From Ichthyophthirius multifiliis (taxonomy: Eukaryota; Ciliophora; Oligohymenophorea; Hymenostomatida), in contig NW_004086491.1 of assembly GCF_000220395.1 (NCBI RefSeq), positions 1-59,055 of the forward strand: a DNA stretch of 59,055 nt. The letters run 5' to 3'. Below the pieces are notes generated by a model, which made no database searches, had not been told where the DNA came from, and worked only from the letters and a program-made list of their open reading frames with translations. Shown here piece by piece: positions 48,278 through 59,055 of this stretch. The position numbers were made by a program, and so were the translations under genes. Numbering within the stretch: position 1 is the first letter of the stretch; the number at the start of each line of letters is the position of its first letter.

Positions 48278-50139
48278 TCAATTAAATTATTAAAAAGGTA
48301 TAATTTATTTTTTAGAAGGTTTAATTTCCCTCCTATTTGAATAATTATATGTTGTGAATCCAATTTTAGCTAAAAATCTTTTCAGGTGAGGACAATTTTC
48401 GCCACATTTCTTATGCAAAATGTATAGTTTAAGAAAATATTGCTTAAATTCTGCATAAGAAATTTACTAATTTTTTCCTTTATTGAAATATTTTAAAATT
48501 AATTCTTTTATTTATTATGAATTTTTATCTCCTTTTTTTTATAATTAAAAGAATATTTTATTTATAGTTTCTTCATTCAATATGTCTTTGTCTTCAAGGG
48601 TTTCTAAAATTTCTTTTTCTTCTAATTCATTATTACAATATTCAAATATATTAATTAATTCATCGTCTTTTTTTCTATTCAAATTTGATTTAAAAATAAA
48701 ACTTGAATCTTATGTTTTTATATCTTCATCCACAGTTGATTAATTTTATTATATTATATTATTTTATTATTATAATAGATAATTCTCTTGTTAAAATATA
48801 TTATTTTATAAAAATTATGTATTATTTTCATCTTGTTATTTATTATTAAGTTATTATTATTATTATTTATTATTATTATATTTATTATTATTATATTTTA
48901 TAATTATTCAAATTATTATTATTATTTTTATTATTCGTATTATTATTATTGTATTTTTTCTTATTATTAGTATTCTTGTTGTAATTTTATTTTTATTAAT
49001 TCATCATATTAATATTATTATTTTTAATATAATTTCTCTTATATACTATCTTATTCTTTTTTTAGATTTTAATTTTTAACTTCTTCTATATTTTTATTAT
49101 CTATTTAAAACAGATTAATTGGATTTTTTAAAGAAAAATATTTATTTTAGATATTTTTAATTATTTCTATTTATACATCAAATTCATTTAATATTTTTTA
49201 AATAATAGGCCAAAGTAATTAATTATCTGTTTAAGTTTATTAATTTTCATAATTAAAATTATTATTATCATCATATTTTTAATAATTTTTATTAAAAATA
49301 TTATATTAATTATCATTTTTATTATTAATATTGCTTTTTTATTTATTAAAGTTTTATATTATATTTTAATTTTATTCATCTTTTTTTTTTTTAAAAAAAA
49401 AAAAAATATCTGTATAAATATATAAAAATATAAATATATATATATATATTTATATATATATATATATTACATATTTCTATTGGAATTTTTCTTTTTATTA
49501 TTTTTTTTTCTCCTGTAATTTTATCAATTTATATTTCCTCTATTTCTTAAAATTCTTAATTTTAATTTGAAAAACTTATTTTTTTAGGGACTTTTTTTAT
49601 TATTTTTTTTATAATAGTCTTTACTTTTCCTGTTTTTTCGTCAATGAAGCTTTCTTCTATTTCTATTTCTTTTTCTATATAGTCTATTTGAGAGTTTTTT
49701 TTATTTTAATTGATTTATTTTTTCCTTATGTTCGGTTTTTGTTCTATTATAATTTTTTTTAGTCCATTTTCGTCTATTATTTCTTTTTCTTATTATATCC
49801 ATCTGTCTTATTCTTCTATTTCTAAGGTTTCTTATTTATAAGAGATATTATCTATTTCTGAAGTAAAAGTTTATTTTTTAAAAAATTATAATTTTTCATC
49901 ATCAGATGTTATTGTTTTATCTGAAAATTTTTTTTAAAAGCTAAATTAAGTTTCAACATTCTAATTAGGATTATATAAGGACATTTTAGATTATTTTTAT
50001 AATGAATTATTTTATTTTAAAATTTAAGAATTATTATTACTTTATTATAAATTATTATTAGACGCTGAAAGGTTTTATAAAATAGAGTTATTTTTAGAAT
50101 TTTTTATCGATTATATGTTAGAATTTCGATGTTATTATA

Positions 50140-50208
<69 letters not shown>

Positions 50209-51727
50209 TATATGATATTTTTTATACATTCTTTCTTTATTTTTATATAACTTTATTTACTTCTATTTCCACTTCTTATTCTGTTTCTCTCATTGATTAT
50301 ACCTTTAATATTATACACATGTATATATAATTTTATTATTTTTATATATATTTAAACAATTAATATATTTTTATTTACTAAATGAATATAAAAAACATAA
50401 ATTAATTTATATTAATATAAATATCATTTTATTATTCTATAATTTATTAATTTTGTTATATATATATAATTTCTATTTTTTGTTTACTTCGATTTCTTCT
50501 TCTTCACCATTTTCATTGATACGTTTTTCTATTCTTGTTACTGGCTATAGTATTTTCTATTTAATTATTTACTTTTCTGTAATTTGTTAAGAACTTGATT
50601 ATTATTCATTTTCTTAATTTATTTCTATTGATATTTATTTTTTTAGTTTTTATTTTTTATTTTTCTGGTTATTCATCTATATATTAAAATATCTTTATTT
50701 ATATTTTATATTTGTATTTATACTTTATAATTATAAAATAGATGTATTTCTATTTGTATATTATTAATCATTGTCATCTTAAAAATAAGATTATTAAGAA
50801 TATCCACTAATATTAGGGTTAGTATTTTAATATTAAGACATCATATGTTTAATAAATTCCTATCTTTCGATATTTATTTATTAATTACTTCCTGGATTTT
50901 CTTAATAATACTATTAAATCTTCATTAAAGCCTTTTTTTAATCTTCAATATTTATTCCACTCTCCATTATCATTTAACATAAAGTTTACATATTATTTTA
51001 TTCTTTAGAATCAAGAGATTTCATCATAAATTATATTTTTAAAAGTTCTTCTTTTAACATACTTTTTTTTTTTTTTTTTTTTTTTTAGTAAAAATTAAAA
51101 TAAATTGTATATTTTTTTATTTTATTTTATAACAAATATTATATTTCAATATCTTAAGCTCTTTCTTCTGATTTTTCAAGTTTTTTTTATATTTTTTCTT
51201 TTTCTTTTTCCTCTTTTTATTTCATGAGTTAATTATGATCTTATTAATATTTAATTTTTTCGATTTAAATAGATAATTATTTCTTATCAACTTCGGCTTT
51301 ATTTAAATCATCTTTTTATTAAGTTACCTCATAATTTAATTTTATTAAATCTTTTTCTTTATATTCTACTTAGAATTTCAAGTCTTTTATTTCTTCGGAT
51401 TTTTTATCTAATTCAGTTGTATTTTCCTCTACTTTTTATTCCAGTAGACCTAGTTTATCTTTTAATTGTTAAACTTCCATTTATGACCCTTTTTACTATG
51501 AATTCCCGCTTTTTCCTTTTTCTTTTTATGTTTTAGTTTGGTTTTAAAAATAAGGCTTTTAAGATTTTTCTTTTAAAATGCGTTTTATATAATCCAAAAT
51601 TTTTTAAGCTGTTTCTTTTTAAACGTCAATAAATTCTTGTTCTATGTATTTTTTTATTTCTTAAAATTCGTCTTCAAAATCATAATTTTATTCTTCTCTT
51701 TATTTTTCTTAGTTTTACTCTAAAAAA

Positions 51728-51758
<31 letters not shown>

Positions 51759-52498
51759 AATAAATTTATATATATAAATTTATATATATATAAATATATA
51801 TTTATTTATAAATATATGTTTTATTTTATTACTAGCTAACATTTAATCGGTATCGAATTTTTTTTTTCTTAGAGCAGCTTTTATTTCTTTAATTTATTCA
51901 GATACACCTGAGTATGTTGCTTATAATTTAGATGTTTTTGATAAAAACTTGGATATTTCTTAAATATTTTCTTCTGTGTCTTTTTATATTTAGTTTATTT
52001 GATTATCTTTTTCAATTTTATCATATTACATTTTAGCGAATTTTAAATCTTCGTTAGTATCAGTAGATTTATTAACATATATTTTGGGCTTTAATTTAAT
52101 ATTTTTATAAAAATATTATATTTATATATATATTTTTAGATTACTTTATTATCTTATTTTTTAGAGATTTTTTTACAAAATTAATTACTTATTTTTAATA
52201 AATGTTATTTAATTCTGTATTCTTTTAACGTCTATTTGATTCCTTGACCTTATTACACAAATTTTTATATATTTAATTAAGAAATACTCCCACTTGGGAC
52301 TGATAAATTACTATCTATGCATGTAGATTATGTAAAAACGCATTCGTTTTCAAAATTTAACATTACCCCGCCTAAATTAGCATTCAATAGTATTCTATCC
52401 ATAGTATTTGGTTATTCTTTATTTTATTGTGATGTAAAATATTAGAAACAGCCTTTTTTTTTATTATTTTAAGGAGATATGTTATCCATAAAATGCAT
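48278..52498 (-). CDS. Large coiled-coil, repeat and Gln-rich protein (one gene, or two in tandem)
   Basis: Start ATG 52496-52498 (MHFMDNISPQNNKKKGCFQY), stop TGA 48278-48280. A folded N-terminus (MDRILLNANLGGVMLNF) leads to long coiled coils (KSEEIKDLKFQVEYKEKDLI; EEKEKEKIQKKLEKSEERAQ). At 51060 a second ATG (MLKEELLKIQFMMKSLDS) follows a 24-A run. The upstream frame has no TGA before it, and a GT...AAG intron ending in that run joins IEIQYF to MLKEELLKIQ in frame, so I treat this as one gene. The middle holds degenerate repeats (VTRIEKRINENGEEEEIE; EIIDENGLKKIIIEQ; SFIDEKTGKVKTIIKKI), then a Gln/Asn tract (about 48740-49080). The C-terminal ~150 residues look conserved (SYAEFKQYFLKLYILHKKC; GENCPHLKRFLAKIGF). 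Probably a structural (cortical or basal-body) protein; this is inference. Confidence 0.65.
50140..50208. repeat. (ATT)n / (AAT)n microsatellite
   Basis: A perfect trinucleotide array inside the minus-strand repeat gene. Depending on the exon frame it encodes a homopolymeric Asn, Ile or Gln (TAA) run, or lies in an intron. The plus-strand Tyr-rich reading is an artefact. Confidence 0.8.
51063..51086. repeat. 24-nt poly-T (poly-A on the gene strand)
   Basis: A pure homopolymer directly upstream of the internal ATG at 51060. On the minus strand it ends in AAG, which can serve as an intron 3' end; its length is also the most error-prone feature of the region. Confidence 0.9.
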
Positions 52499-52643
52499 TT
52501 TATTATTTTTCTTGATTATTTTATTAATGGTATTTTTTAAGGTATTTTAATTAATATTTTTTATATAAAAATATATTACTTATTTATTAAAAAAAAAAAT
52601 TAAATATTTTAATTATTATTTATATTAACAAAAAAAAAAAAAT

Positions 52644-53041
52644 TCAATAAATTGAATTAAAATCATCAAAATCTCCTTCTAAGGTAATTTAAGTAATATT
52701 TTTCTTTCTTTTTTCTTTTTTTTACAAAAAAAACCAAGTAATAAGAGGTGTTACGTATATAATAAACATAAAAATAGCTAAAGCAAATTATAAATAATCA
52801 AAAATATAAAAAAAAGGCTTTACATTATCCTATTAATAATCAATAATATAATAATTTAAAATTGTTTTATTTTAAAATTATTCATTTTTTGCAAATATAT
52901 GAGCCTATCTTTTACTTATTACATATTCTTGGACTGATTTTACATATATTTGTATTCCGTATTAAAATAACAATTTATAATTTACAAAAAGACTATTTTA
53001 AAAAAATTAAATAATTAAATTCATATATATTTAAATATATA

Positions 53042-53099
<58 letters not shown>

Positions 53100-55669
53100 C
53101 TTTATATAACTAGTAATAAATAAATAACAATTTTGATTGTATTAATAAAAAAATACTGTAGATGGATTTTTATTAAAAAAAGGTAATTTTATAGTATGAT
53201 AGGAATAATATTCTAATTAATTTTATGAATAATTATTATATAAAATTAAATAGAAATTAAAATATTATGCTTAATATTAAATATGGCTTTATTAGGAATT
53301 TGATTATTATTAAAAAAGACATATCCTTGCAAAATAATCAGGTATTTAAAAATTATTTTCTTATTTTTATTTACTATAGAAATAAACGGGTATTGTTTAA
53401 TATTATTTACACATCTTATAATGTTTGTAAACTGCATATAACTTATTTCCTTTCAAAACCATTTTATAATTATTTCTTAAGGAACAATTTAATACGAAAT
53501 ATCACATAACATAGCATCATTATTAAGAAATTAAGCTGTATAAAAAACTTTAAAAATATCTTCTTAATTATTATAGAGTACATTTTATATACTTACTGTA
53601 AAATAATCTAATTTTTTTAAATTTGAAGTATTTTATGGAGTATATTTATTACATATATATTCTAATTTATATATGAAGTTTATTTAATTTTCGTCCAAAT
53701 GTAAAAACGTTAATTTATTTTCATATAAAATGGAAACAAGGAAATTTAAAATATTATTTTTATAGAAATAACTATGTACAGAAAAATCACTTATATATAA
53801 AAATCTCATATTTAATAATTTCGCATCTATACGATAATATCCTTTTAATTAAGATAATATTTTCGCAAATGTAATAAAAGTTTCTTAATAAGTCAGATCA
53901 TATTTCGATAATACAAAAAAAAAAGGATCTATGTCGCAATTTTATTAATCTAATACTTCTATTTTTAGTATTTTCCCAAAATATTGACTATTATAATTTA
54001 TAGTTTTAAATTAAATAAAATCAGTTATATTTTCTGATTTAAAAAAATCCATATTGTAGTTTATTTAATGAATTTCACTTTCTTATTGACAATATAAATA
54101 GGCTATAGGACAGTATTTCTAGTGTATTAATTTACAATATGAAAAATCAAAGTTTTGGTTATAATTTAAGATTTTATATGGGATGTTTTTCTATGATAAT
54201 ATTTCATTATCTTTCTTTTAAATAAATATTAGGTAGTTTTGGGTTATATACATTATTATTCCTATATAATCGTTATATACTACATCTATTGTAACCCCAT
54301 ATATTTCATGTACATCAATATAATTGATAGTTTAATCGAATATATCCTCCTCTATAGCTATTTATTTAGCTCCAATAAAAAAATCTTTGTTATCAATGGT
54401 TTGCTGAGGCTATTCTTATTCCTATGTATAGTGCATTTGTCTTATATTACTTTCCTATACCCCTATTTATCCCAAAGGACCTTAAAAAACAGCAAAAGGG
54501 ATTTTAATTTCTTCAAATCTTTTTGCGAAATTAACAAAAATCCACTAATCTTCGAAATCAAAAGCCTTTATTTTATATTATTCCATATTTGCTTTGACTT
54601 AAATTTATCTAAAAATTGAATTTTTGGTATAATTAGAAACTACAAAAAAAGTTAATTCGAAAATTTTATTATCGAAATTGGATTTTATATTAATTTTCAT
54701 TTAAGGCTTTTTGGAGATTTAGAGTATATTTATTCGATTTTTTAATTATAAAACACATATTCCTAAATTCCCGTTTTAAAAATCAACTATATTGAAGTCT
54801 TTTGTTGGAATATCTTTAGCAGCTTTTAGGACATTAGGGGTATTTTCTTAAGGGTCGAAAATTAATAAAGTATATATATTTTATAACTTTGATATATCAA
54901 AATAGTACGAAAGCTAGTAAAAAAATAACTGGTCAAAGTCAGAATAAAATAAAGTCTCTGCATTTATTTTATATTTGAAAGTATTATAGGTCCTTTTGTA
55001 TTATAATTAGTTGTCTTAGCCAATATAGTATTCCATTATAACGGAATTTTGGTTTTCTTAAATACAGATAAATAATACAATATTCGTATTGAACACTTTT
55101 AAATTACATTAGAGGAAGTTAAGTTCTGTTATGTCATATATATATAAAAGAGTTACATTATATGTAGTTATATAACCTGTGTAACCATTTTAGGAATATA
55201 TTCCGTATATATAAACTTAAAAATTTTTAGAAAATATTAACATAAGACCAGAGGTGGCTAATAGTTTAGAAAAAACCATTTATATGTCTAAATTTTATAT
55301 GTTAGAATAATATATATATAAATATTTTTATTTTTACTTTCTATTTATTAATTTATTTTCATTTAGCTAATTAGTTAAAAAGTATTTTTTTTAAATACTT
55401 AATCATAAATTATTTAAAATACATATATATAACTAATTTCATCTCCAGTAAATACTGCTATCAAATCTTACGTAATAATTTTGAAAAAATAAACCTTATC
55501 ATAAGGAATTTTTTAATAACTATAATTTGTTTAATTATCATAAAATAAATATAAAGAAAAAGTGATATTATCTTGATTTCTAACGCCTCCAATAAAAAAG
55601 ACTTAATTATACTATGTAATATATAATATAAAAAAGTGAAAAATTATAGATAAATTTATAAATATAAAT

Positions 55670-55730
<61 letters not shown>

Positions 55731-56969
55731 TTATATTTATTTACCTTATTTAAAAATTCTAGTTTATATTAAAAATTATCTATGAAAGAGAAATCTTTAC
55801 ATTTAAATATTTATTTTCTTGTTTCTTATTAAGAAAAACATTTTTTCAAAAAAATATTATATATTATTTAATATTTATCATCTTCTTTTATATTAATAGT
55901 TTATTATATTATAAAAAAATAAGTATCTATAGCATCATTTTTATATTAAGAATATAAAATTTCATAGTTTATGATTTACTCATCGAATTCTATATTTATT
56001 TCATTATAGTTGTCTACATAAATATCATATTTTTCAAAGTCTTCTTAGTTTTTTATAAATATATACTCTAATTATGATCCTAAAATTTTATCATTTAAAT
56101 CCATTTCAGCGTTTAAATCTTCAAAATTAATAGTTTATTTAAAAACACTTTACCCATATTAAGAAATAAACGGCTTTTATTAATTATTAACGAAATTTAC
56201 TTATATAGTTATATAAAATTGTAGATCTTACTTATTATTAATTAAGTCTTAACTTTTACATAATATAGATATTTCTTATTCTTAATTTCTTGTAAAATTA
56301 TTAGAATAAAGACTCAAATAGTTATCCTGTATATTAATTAATTTTCCTTTTCCTTCTTCTATATTTATCAAAAAAAAGCTATTTCTATTAAAATCTCCAT
56401 TCTCATATGAAAGAGTATATGTATTATTTCCTTTACTAAAACTTTAATAATTATGTATACCAAACCGGTTATTTATGGTACAAAAAGTTGCTAAAAAATA
56501 ATCATTATTAGCTAAAGCTTATCCTAAAATAACTATATAATCTTTATTAACTACAAAAGATTCTATAATATTATTTTTAGGCAAATATCTATGATTTAAA
56601 CATTTAATGTTTTTTTAATCTGTTACATCTAAAATATATATATTATCAATATTAGTAATCATTAAATTATGTGTCTTTTTTTGACTATTTATATTTACGT
56701 TTATCAGAAATTCTGCGTTTAAAAAATTATTATCATATACAGTATTCATCTATATATTAGTTAATATATATTAATTATTAGAAAATTCTATTTTATCGTA
56801 TGTAAGTTATCCTATAAAAGAAAATTATAAAATTAAATTCTTCTAATATGGATCTACACCAAGAGACTATAATTTTTCTAAGCAAGGCAATACGTTTTTA
56901 TTTCCTATTTATATTTATTATGTAATAATATCTAAACTTAATTCTCTTATATAGAAATATTATTTTTAT

Positions 56970-57034
<65 letters not shown>

Positions 57035-57792
57035 TATTATTAATGCTTTTTATTAATCTATTAATTATTTTGAATATGGGCAATATTGAATTAATAAATC
57101 TTTTACTTCCCTTTTTCTGTATATAATTCTACTCCTATTGTTTTCATTTATCGATCTTTACATTTAAGAGAATATTTTTCGTTTTTTACAGTCATGCTTT
57201 TATCTAAATTAAGATCTTCGATTTAATTTATACCTGTAATATCTATTATTAGGAATATCTGTTCCCATTAATAATCGCAGTCTAGAATTATGAAATCTAA
57301 ATTAATATATTTTTTATTAGGCCTATAATATTACATTCCGTAACATTTATCAACGTTATATTTGAGTGATTTTGTTTTATTTTTGTAGGTTTAGTCATCT
57401 TATAGTTCAGAAACGGTTATTACTGTTTGATTTAGGAAAATATGCAGTTTAGTATCTTATATGTGGGTATGTTTTATAAAATTTTATACGTTTGAAAATT
57501 CTGAAATAATTTATATGCTAGGAAATATGGTCATTTCTTTTATTTCAGGGTCTTTTTCTGATTCGGTTTCAAATTAGTATTCTACATTTGTTTCTTTTTT
57601 GATTTTAGGGTCTGAAAAAGTAAAGTTATCCATGTCTATTTTCATTTCTGAAACAAGCTTATTTAAGTTAACTAAACCATATTCATTTTAAGATAGAGTT
57701 ATTTAATAATCTTTTTTAGTTTGTGATTTTATTTTAGATAAAAGAAGAATATATGTAAATATAGAGAATATTATATTTATTATTACATACAT
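52644..57792 (-). CDS. Large type I membrane protein with beta-rich extracellular region
   Basis: ATG 57790-57792 begins a clear signal peptide (MYVIINIIFSIFTYILLLSK). A roughly 1500-residue lumenal/extracellular part follows, rich in beta strands and Tyr/Asn, with recurring segments such as YINLDFIILDCDYQWEQIFL, THNLMITNIDNIYILDV and ESFVVNKDYVILG-like strands that suggest beta-propeller blades. Near the end a single transmembrane segment (FALAIFMFIIYVTPLITWFF) precedes a short basic then acidic tail (KKEKRKKNITQITLEGDFDD) and TGA 52644-52646. Several introns contain long (TA)n runs (53045-53096, 55685-55722). An (ATT)n array at about 56970-57040 falls in or beside an exon. I do not recognise the family. 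Surface receptor, adhesion or secretory-pathway sorting roles are possible. Membrane topology is well supported, function unknown. Confidence 0.75.
53045..53096. repeat. (TA)n microsatellite in an intron
   Basis: A pure TA array of about 52 bp in the 3' part of the membrane-protein gene, in non-coding sequence between exons. Confidence 0.9.
55685..55722. repeat. (TA)n microsatellite in an intron
   Basis: A TA array of about 38 bp preceded by (ATT)n, within the intron following the exon that ends YKLEFLN in the membrane-protein gene. Confidence 0.85.
56970..57042. repeat. (ATT)n microsatellite within the membrane-protein gene
   Basis: About 24 ATT units. On the minus strand the flanking coding frames (NIAHIQNNQQINKKHQQQ upstream, then YFYIRELSLDIIT downstream) differ by one base, so the array is either a homopolymeric coding run with a length error or part of a short intron. 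Confidence 0.8.
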
Positions 57793-58257
57793 TATTTTAT
57801 TTTTATGCTTTTATTAATTATTAGAAAAAATTATATTTATAAAATACATTATTTTTTTTTTAATTTTTTATTATTAATATGATAAATATGTTTATGCATA
57901 ATTCTCAAAATCTATTTTTAATTTTATTTTTATTTATATATTTTAGAATTATGATTTATTATTTTATTATTTTAATTATAAACTTACTAAAAATTTGATT
58001 ATAATTAGGAATAAGTAAATATTTGAAAAATATAATTATAAAAAATAAAATATTTGTATATATATATTTATTAATATATATATATATATTTATAAATATA
58101 TATTATAAATTATATATATTATATAAAATTTGCATTTATTAAATTATATTTATATATATATAAAATAAATTTGTATATATATAATAATAATATAAATACT
58201 ATCATTTAAAATAACTTATAAATTATTTTTTTAATATCTAAATTATTGAGAATAAAA
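57793..58257. other. Divergent intergenic region
   Basis: 465 bp of A+T DNA with TA-rich blocks (58060-58190) between two divergent genes. No other feature is visible. Confidence 0.75.
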
Positions 58258-59055
58258 TGTAGGAAAAAATGGTAAAAAATAATAAAAATTAAAATTTACA
58301 ATATGGAAATTAAAACATTTATAAAAAATAAAAATAATTAAAAAATGTTCTTTAAATCATTAAATTTAATAAGTTTTAAATTCAGATGAATAAAAAATAT
58401 TATTTAAAGCTATAGTTTAGATTATGAATGAATAAAATATTTAATAAATAGATGAAAATTAATTATGGAAATATATTTAAAATTGTTAATAGTTAAAGTC
58501 TATTTTTATAAATGAATAAATATTGAGGAATATAGTTTAATTATTACATGAAAAAAATAAAATATTTTATGATAGAAAAAAAATATTATATATGCTTTAT
58601 GAATTTATAAAGTTTTTATTTTATTTCAGTAAAATAAATTAATTTTGTTTTTTTTATTTTTTATTCTAATATTTTTAATTATATTTAAAAATATATCTTA
58701 TTAAGTAATAATTATATATAAATATTTAAATGGATCTTTAAAATAATTATAAAATAAAAAGAAGGATAAAATATTTTAGAAATAAAAATATAGAATAAAT
58801 TGTATTTATATTGAATTTAAAAAATTTGAAAAGAATAAACAAAATATAAAAGAATTAAGTGTTAAAGTAAATAAATAATAAATTTATATATACAATTAAA
58901 CAAAAAATAAAAAAAAAAAATTATATAAATATAAATAATTATATATATATATAAAATAATAAAAAAATTAAATAAAATAGTATAGTATTTATAATAAAAT
59001 AAAATATAATGTATAAAAAAAAAAATATAAAAAAGAAAAATAATATTAAAATAAT
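58258..59055 (+). CDS. Partial gene running off the window, unrecognised
   Basis: ATG 58258 opens MQEKMVKNNKNQNLQYGNQ. After an A6 run near 58339 the neighbouring frame continues NSDEQKILFKAIVQIMNEQN, IDENQLWKYIQNCQQLKSIF and NEQILRNIVQLLHEKNKIFY. An intron may follow (GTTTTTATTTTATTTCAG, about 58611-58628), then a likely later exon (YIEFKKFEKNKQNIKELSV) near 58800-58870. No TGA stop is seen before the window ends. The helical, amphipathic character looks genuine; no family is recognised. The 3' limit given is the window edge. Confidence 0.5.

Noticed and set aside
50115-50330. Tyr-rich plus-strand frame
   Set aside because: It is the complement of a trinucleotide array within the minus-strand repeat gene.
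54239-54619. 126-residue plus-strand frame
   Set aside because: It lies opposite coding exons of the large membrane protein and shows no independent support.
1-59055. Telomeric or chromosome-end sequence at the window edges
   Set aside because: No CCCCAA/TTGGGG-type repeats are present at either edge.
1-59055. Transposons, LTR elements or virus-derived genes
   Set aside because: No reverse transcriptase, transposase, integrase or capsid-like frame and no terminal repeats were seen, as expected of macronuclear DNA from which such elements are removed.
1-59055. Mitochondrial, plastid or bacterial origin suggested by extreme A+T content
   Set aside because: Spliceosomal-type introns, TAA/TAG as Gln, cytosolic tRNA-Thr and COPII, V-ATPase and transportin genes show nuclear ciliate DNA.

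Overview
The window looks like macronuclear DNA of an oligohymenophorean ciliate, most like the fish parasite Ichthyophthirius or a close relative. Base composition is extremely A+T-rich. Long open frames appear only when TAA and TAG are read as glutamine and TGA is the sole stop. Introns are mostly short (about 40-100 nt), GT...AG and almost pure A+T. Genes are tightly packed on both strands, and there are no transposons, CRISPR arrays or bacterial signals. Two N runs are scaffold gaps. Many genes shift frame by one base at A/T homopolymers, as expected of a draft assembly. Read with the standard code, the window seems almost gene-free.

Layout. 0.7-2.9 kb (+): unrecognised acidic, Asn/Gln-rich protein. 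3.4-14.0 kb (-): very large UBR4/BIG-type ubiquitin-ligase-like gene with UBR box, propeller, jelly-roll and UIM. 14.3-16.2 kb (-): V-ATPase subunit H. 16.4-18.6 kb (+): coiled-coil protein with an uninterrupted run of about 98 Gln. 18.7 kb (+): tRNA-Thr. 19.0-24.7 kb (+): a coiled-coil protein, a PX-BAR sorting nexin and a PH-domain kinase with a damaged DFG motif. 25.0-26.6 kb (-): a conserved-looking unknown and ribosomal P1. 26.9-27.2 kb (+): ribosomal eS21, head-to-head with P1. 27.5-31.2 kb (-): a SETD9-like SET protein and a B-box/SPRY-like protein. 31.8-40.7 kb (+): a small HTH-type protein, a fragment, the 490-N gap, the TFIIIB subunit BDP1, Sec24 and a small Gln-rich protein. 40.9-44.0 kb (-): transportin (karyopherin beta-2). 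45.4-47.0 kb (+): a second B-box/SPRY protein. 48.3-52.5 kb (-): large coiled-coil/repeat protein, possibly two genes. 52.6-57.8 kb (-): large secretory type I membrane protein. 58.3 kb to the end (+): partial gene.

The genes are mainly eukaryotic housekeeping functions (protein turnover, proton pumping, translation, Pol III transcription, COPII and endosomal traffic, nuclear import) mixed with ciliate-specific coiled-coil and Gln-rich proteins. They do not form one pathway. The only clearly suggestive arrangement is the divergent ribosomal P1/eS21 pair. I found no convincing new multi-gene system. The most unusual items are the expanded polyglutamine tract built from alternating CAA and reassigned TAA codons, the UBR4-like gene that ends before any catalytic module, and the likely pseudokinase. 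All exon structures were worked out by eye, so boundaries are approximate unless a splice position is stated.
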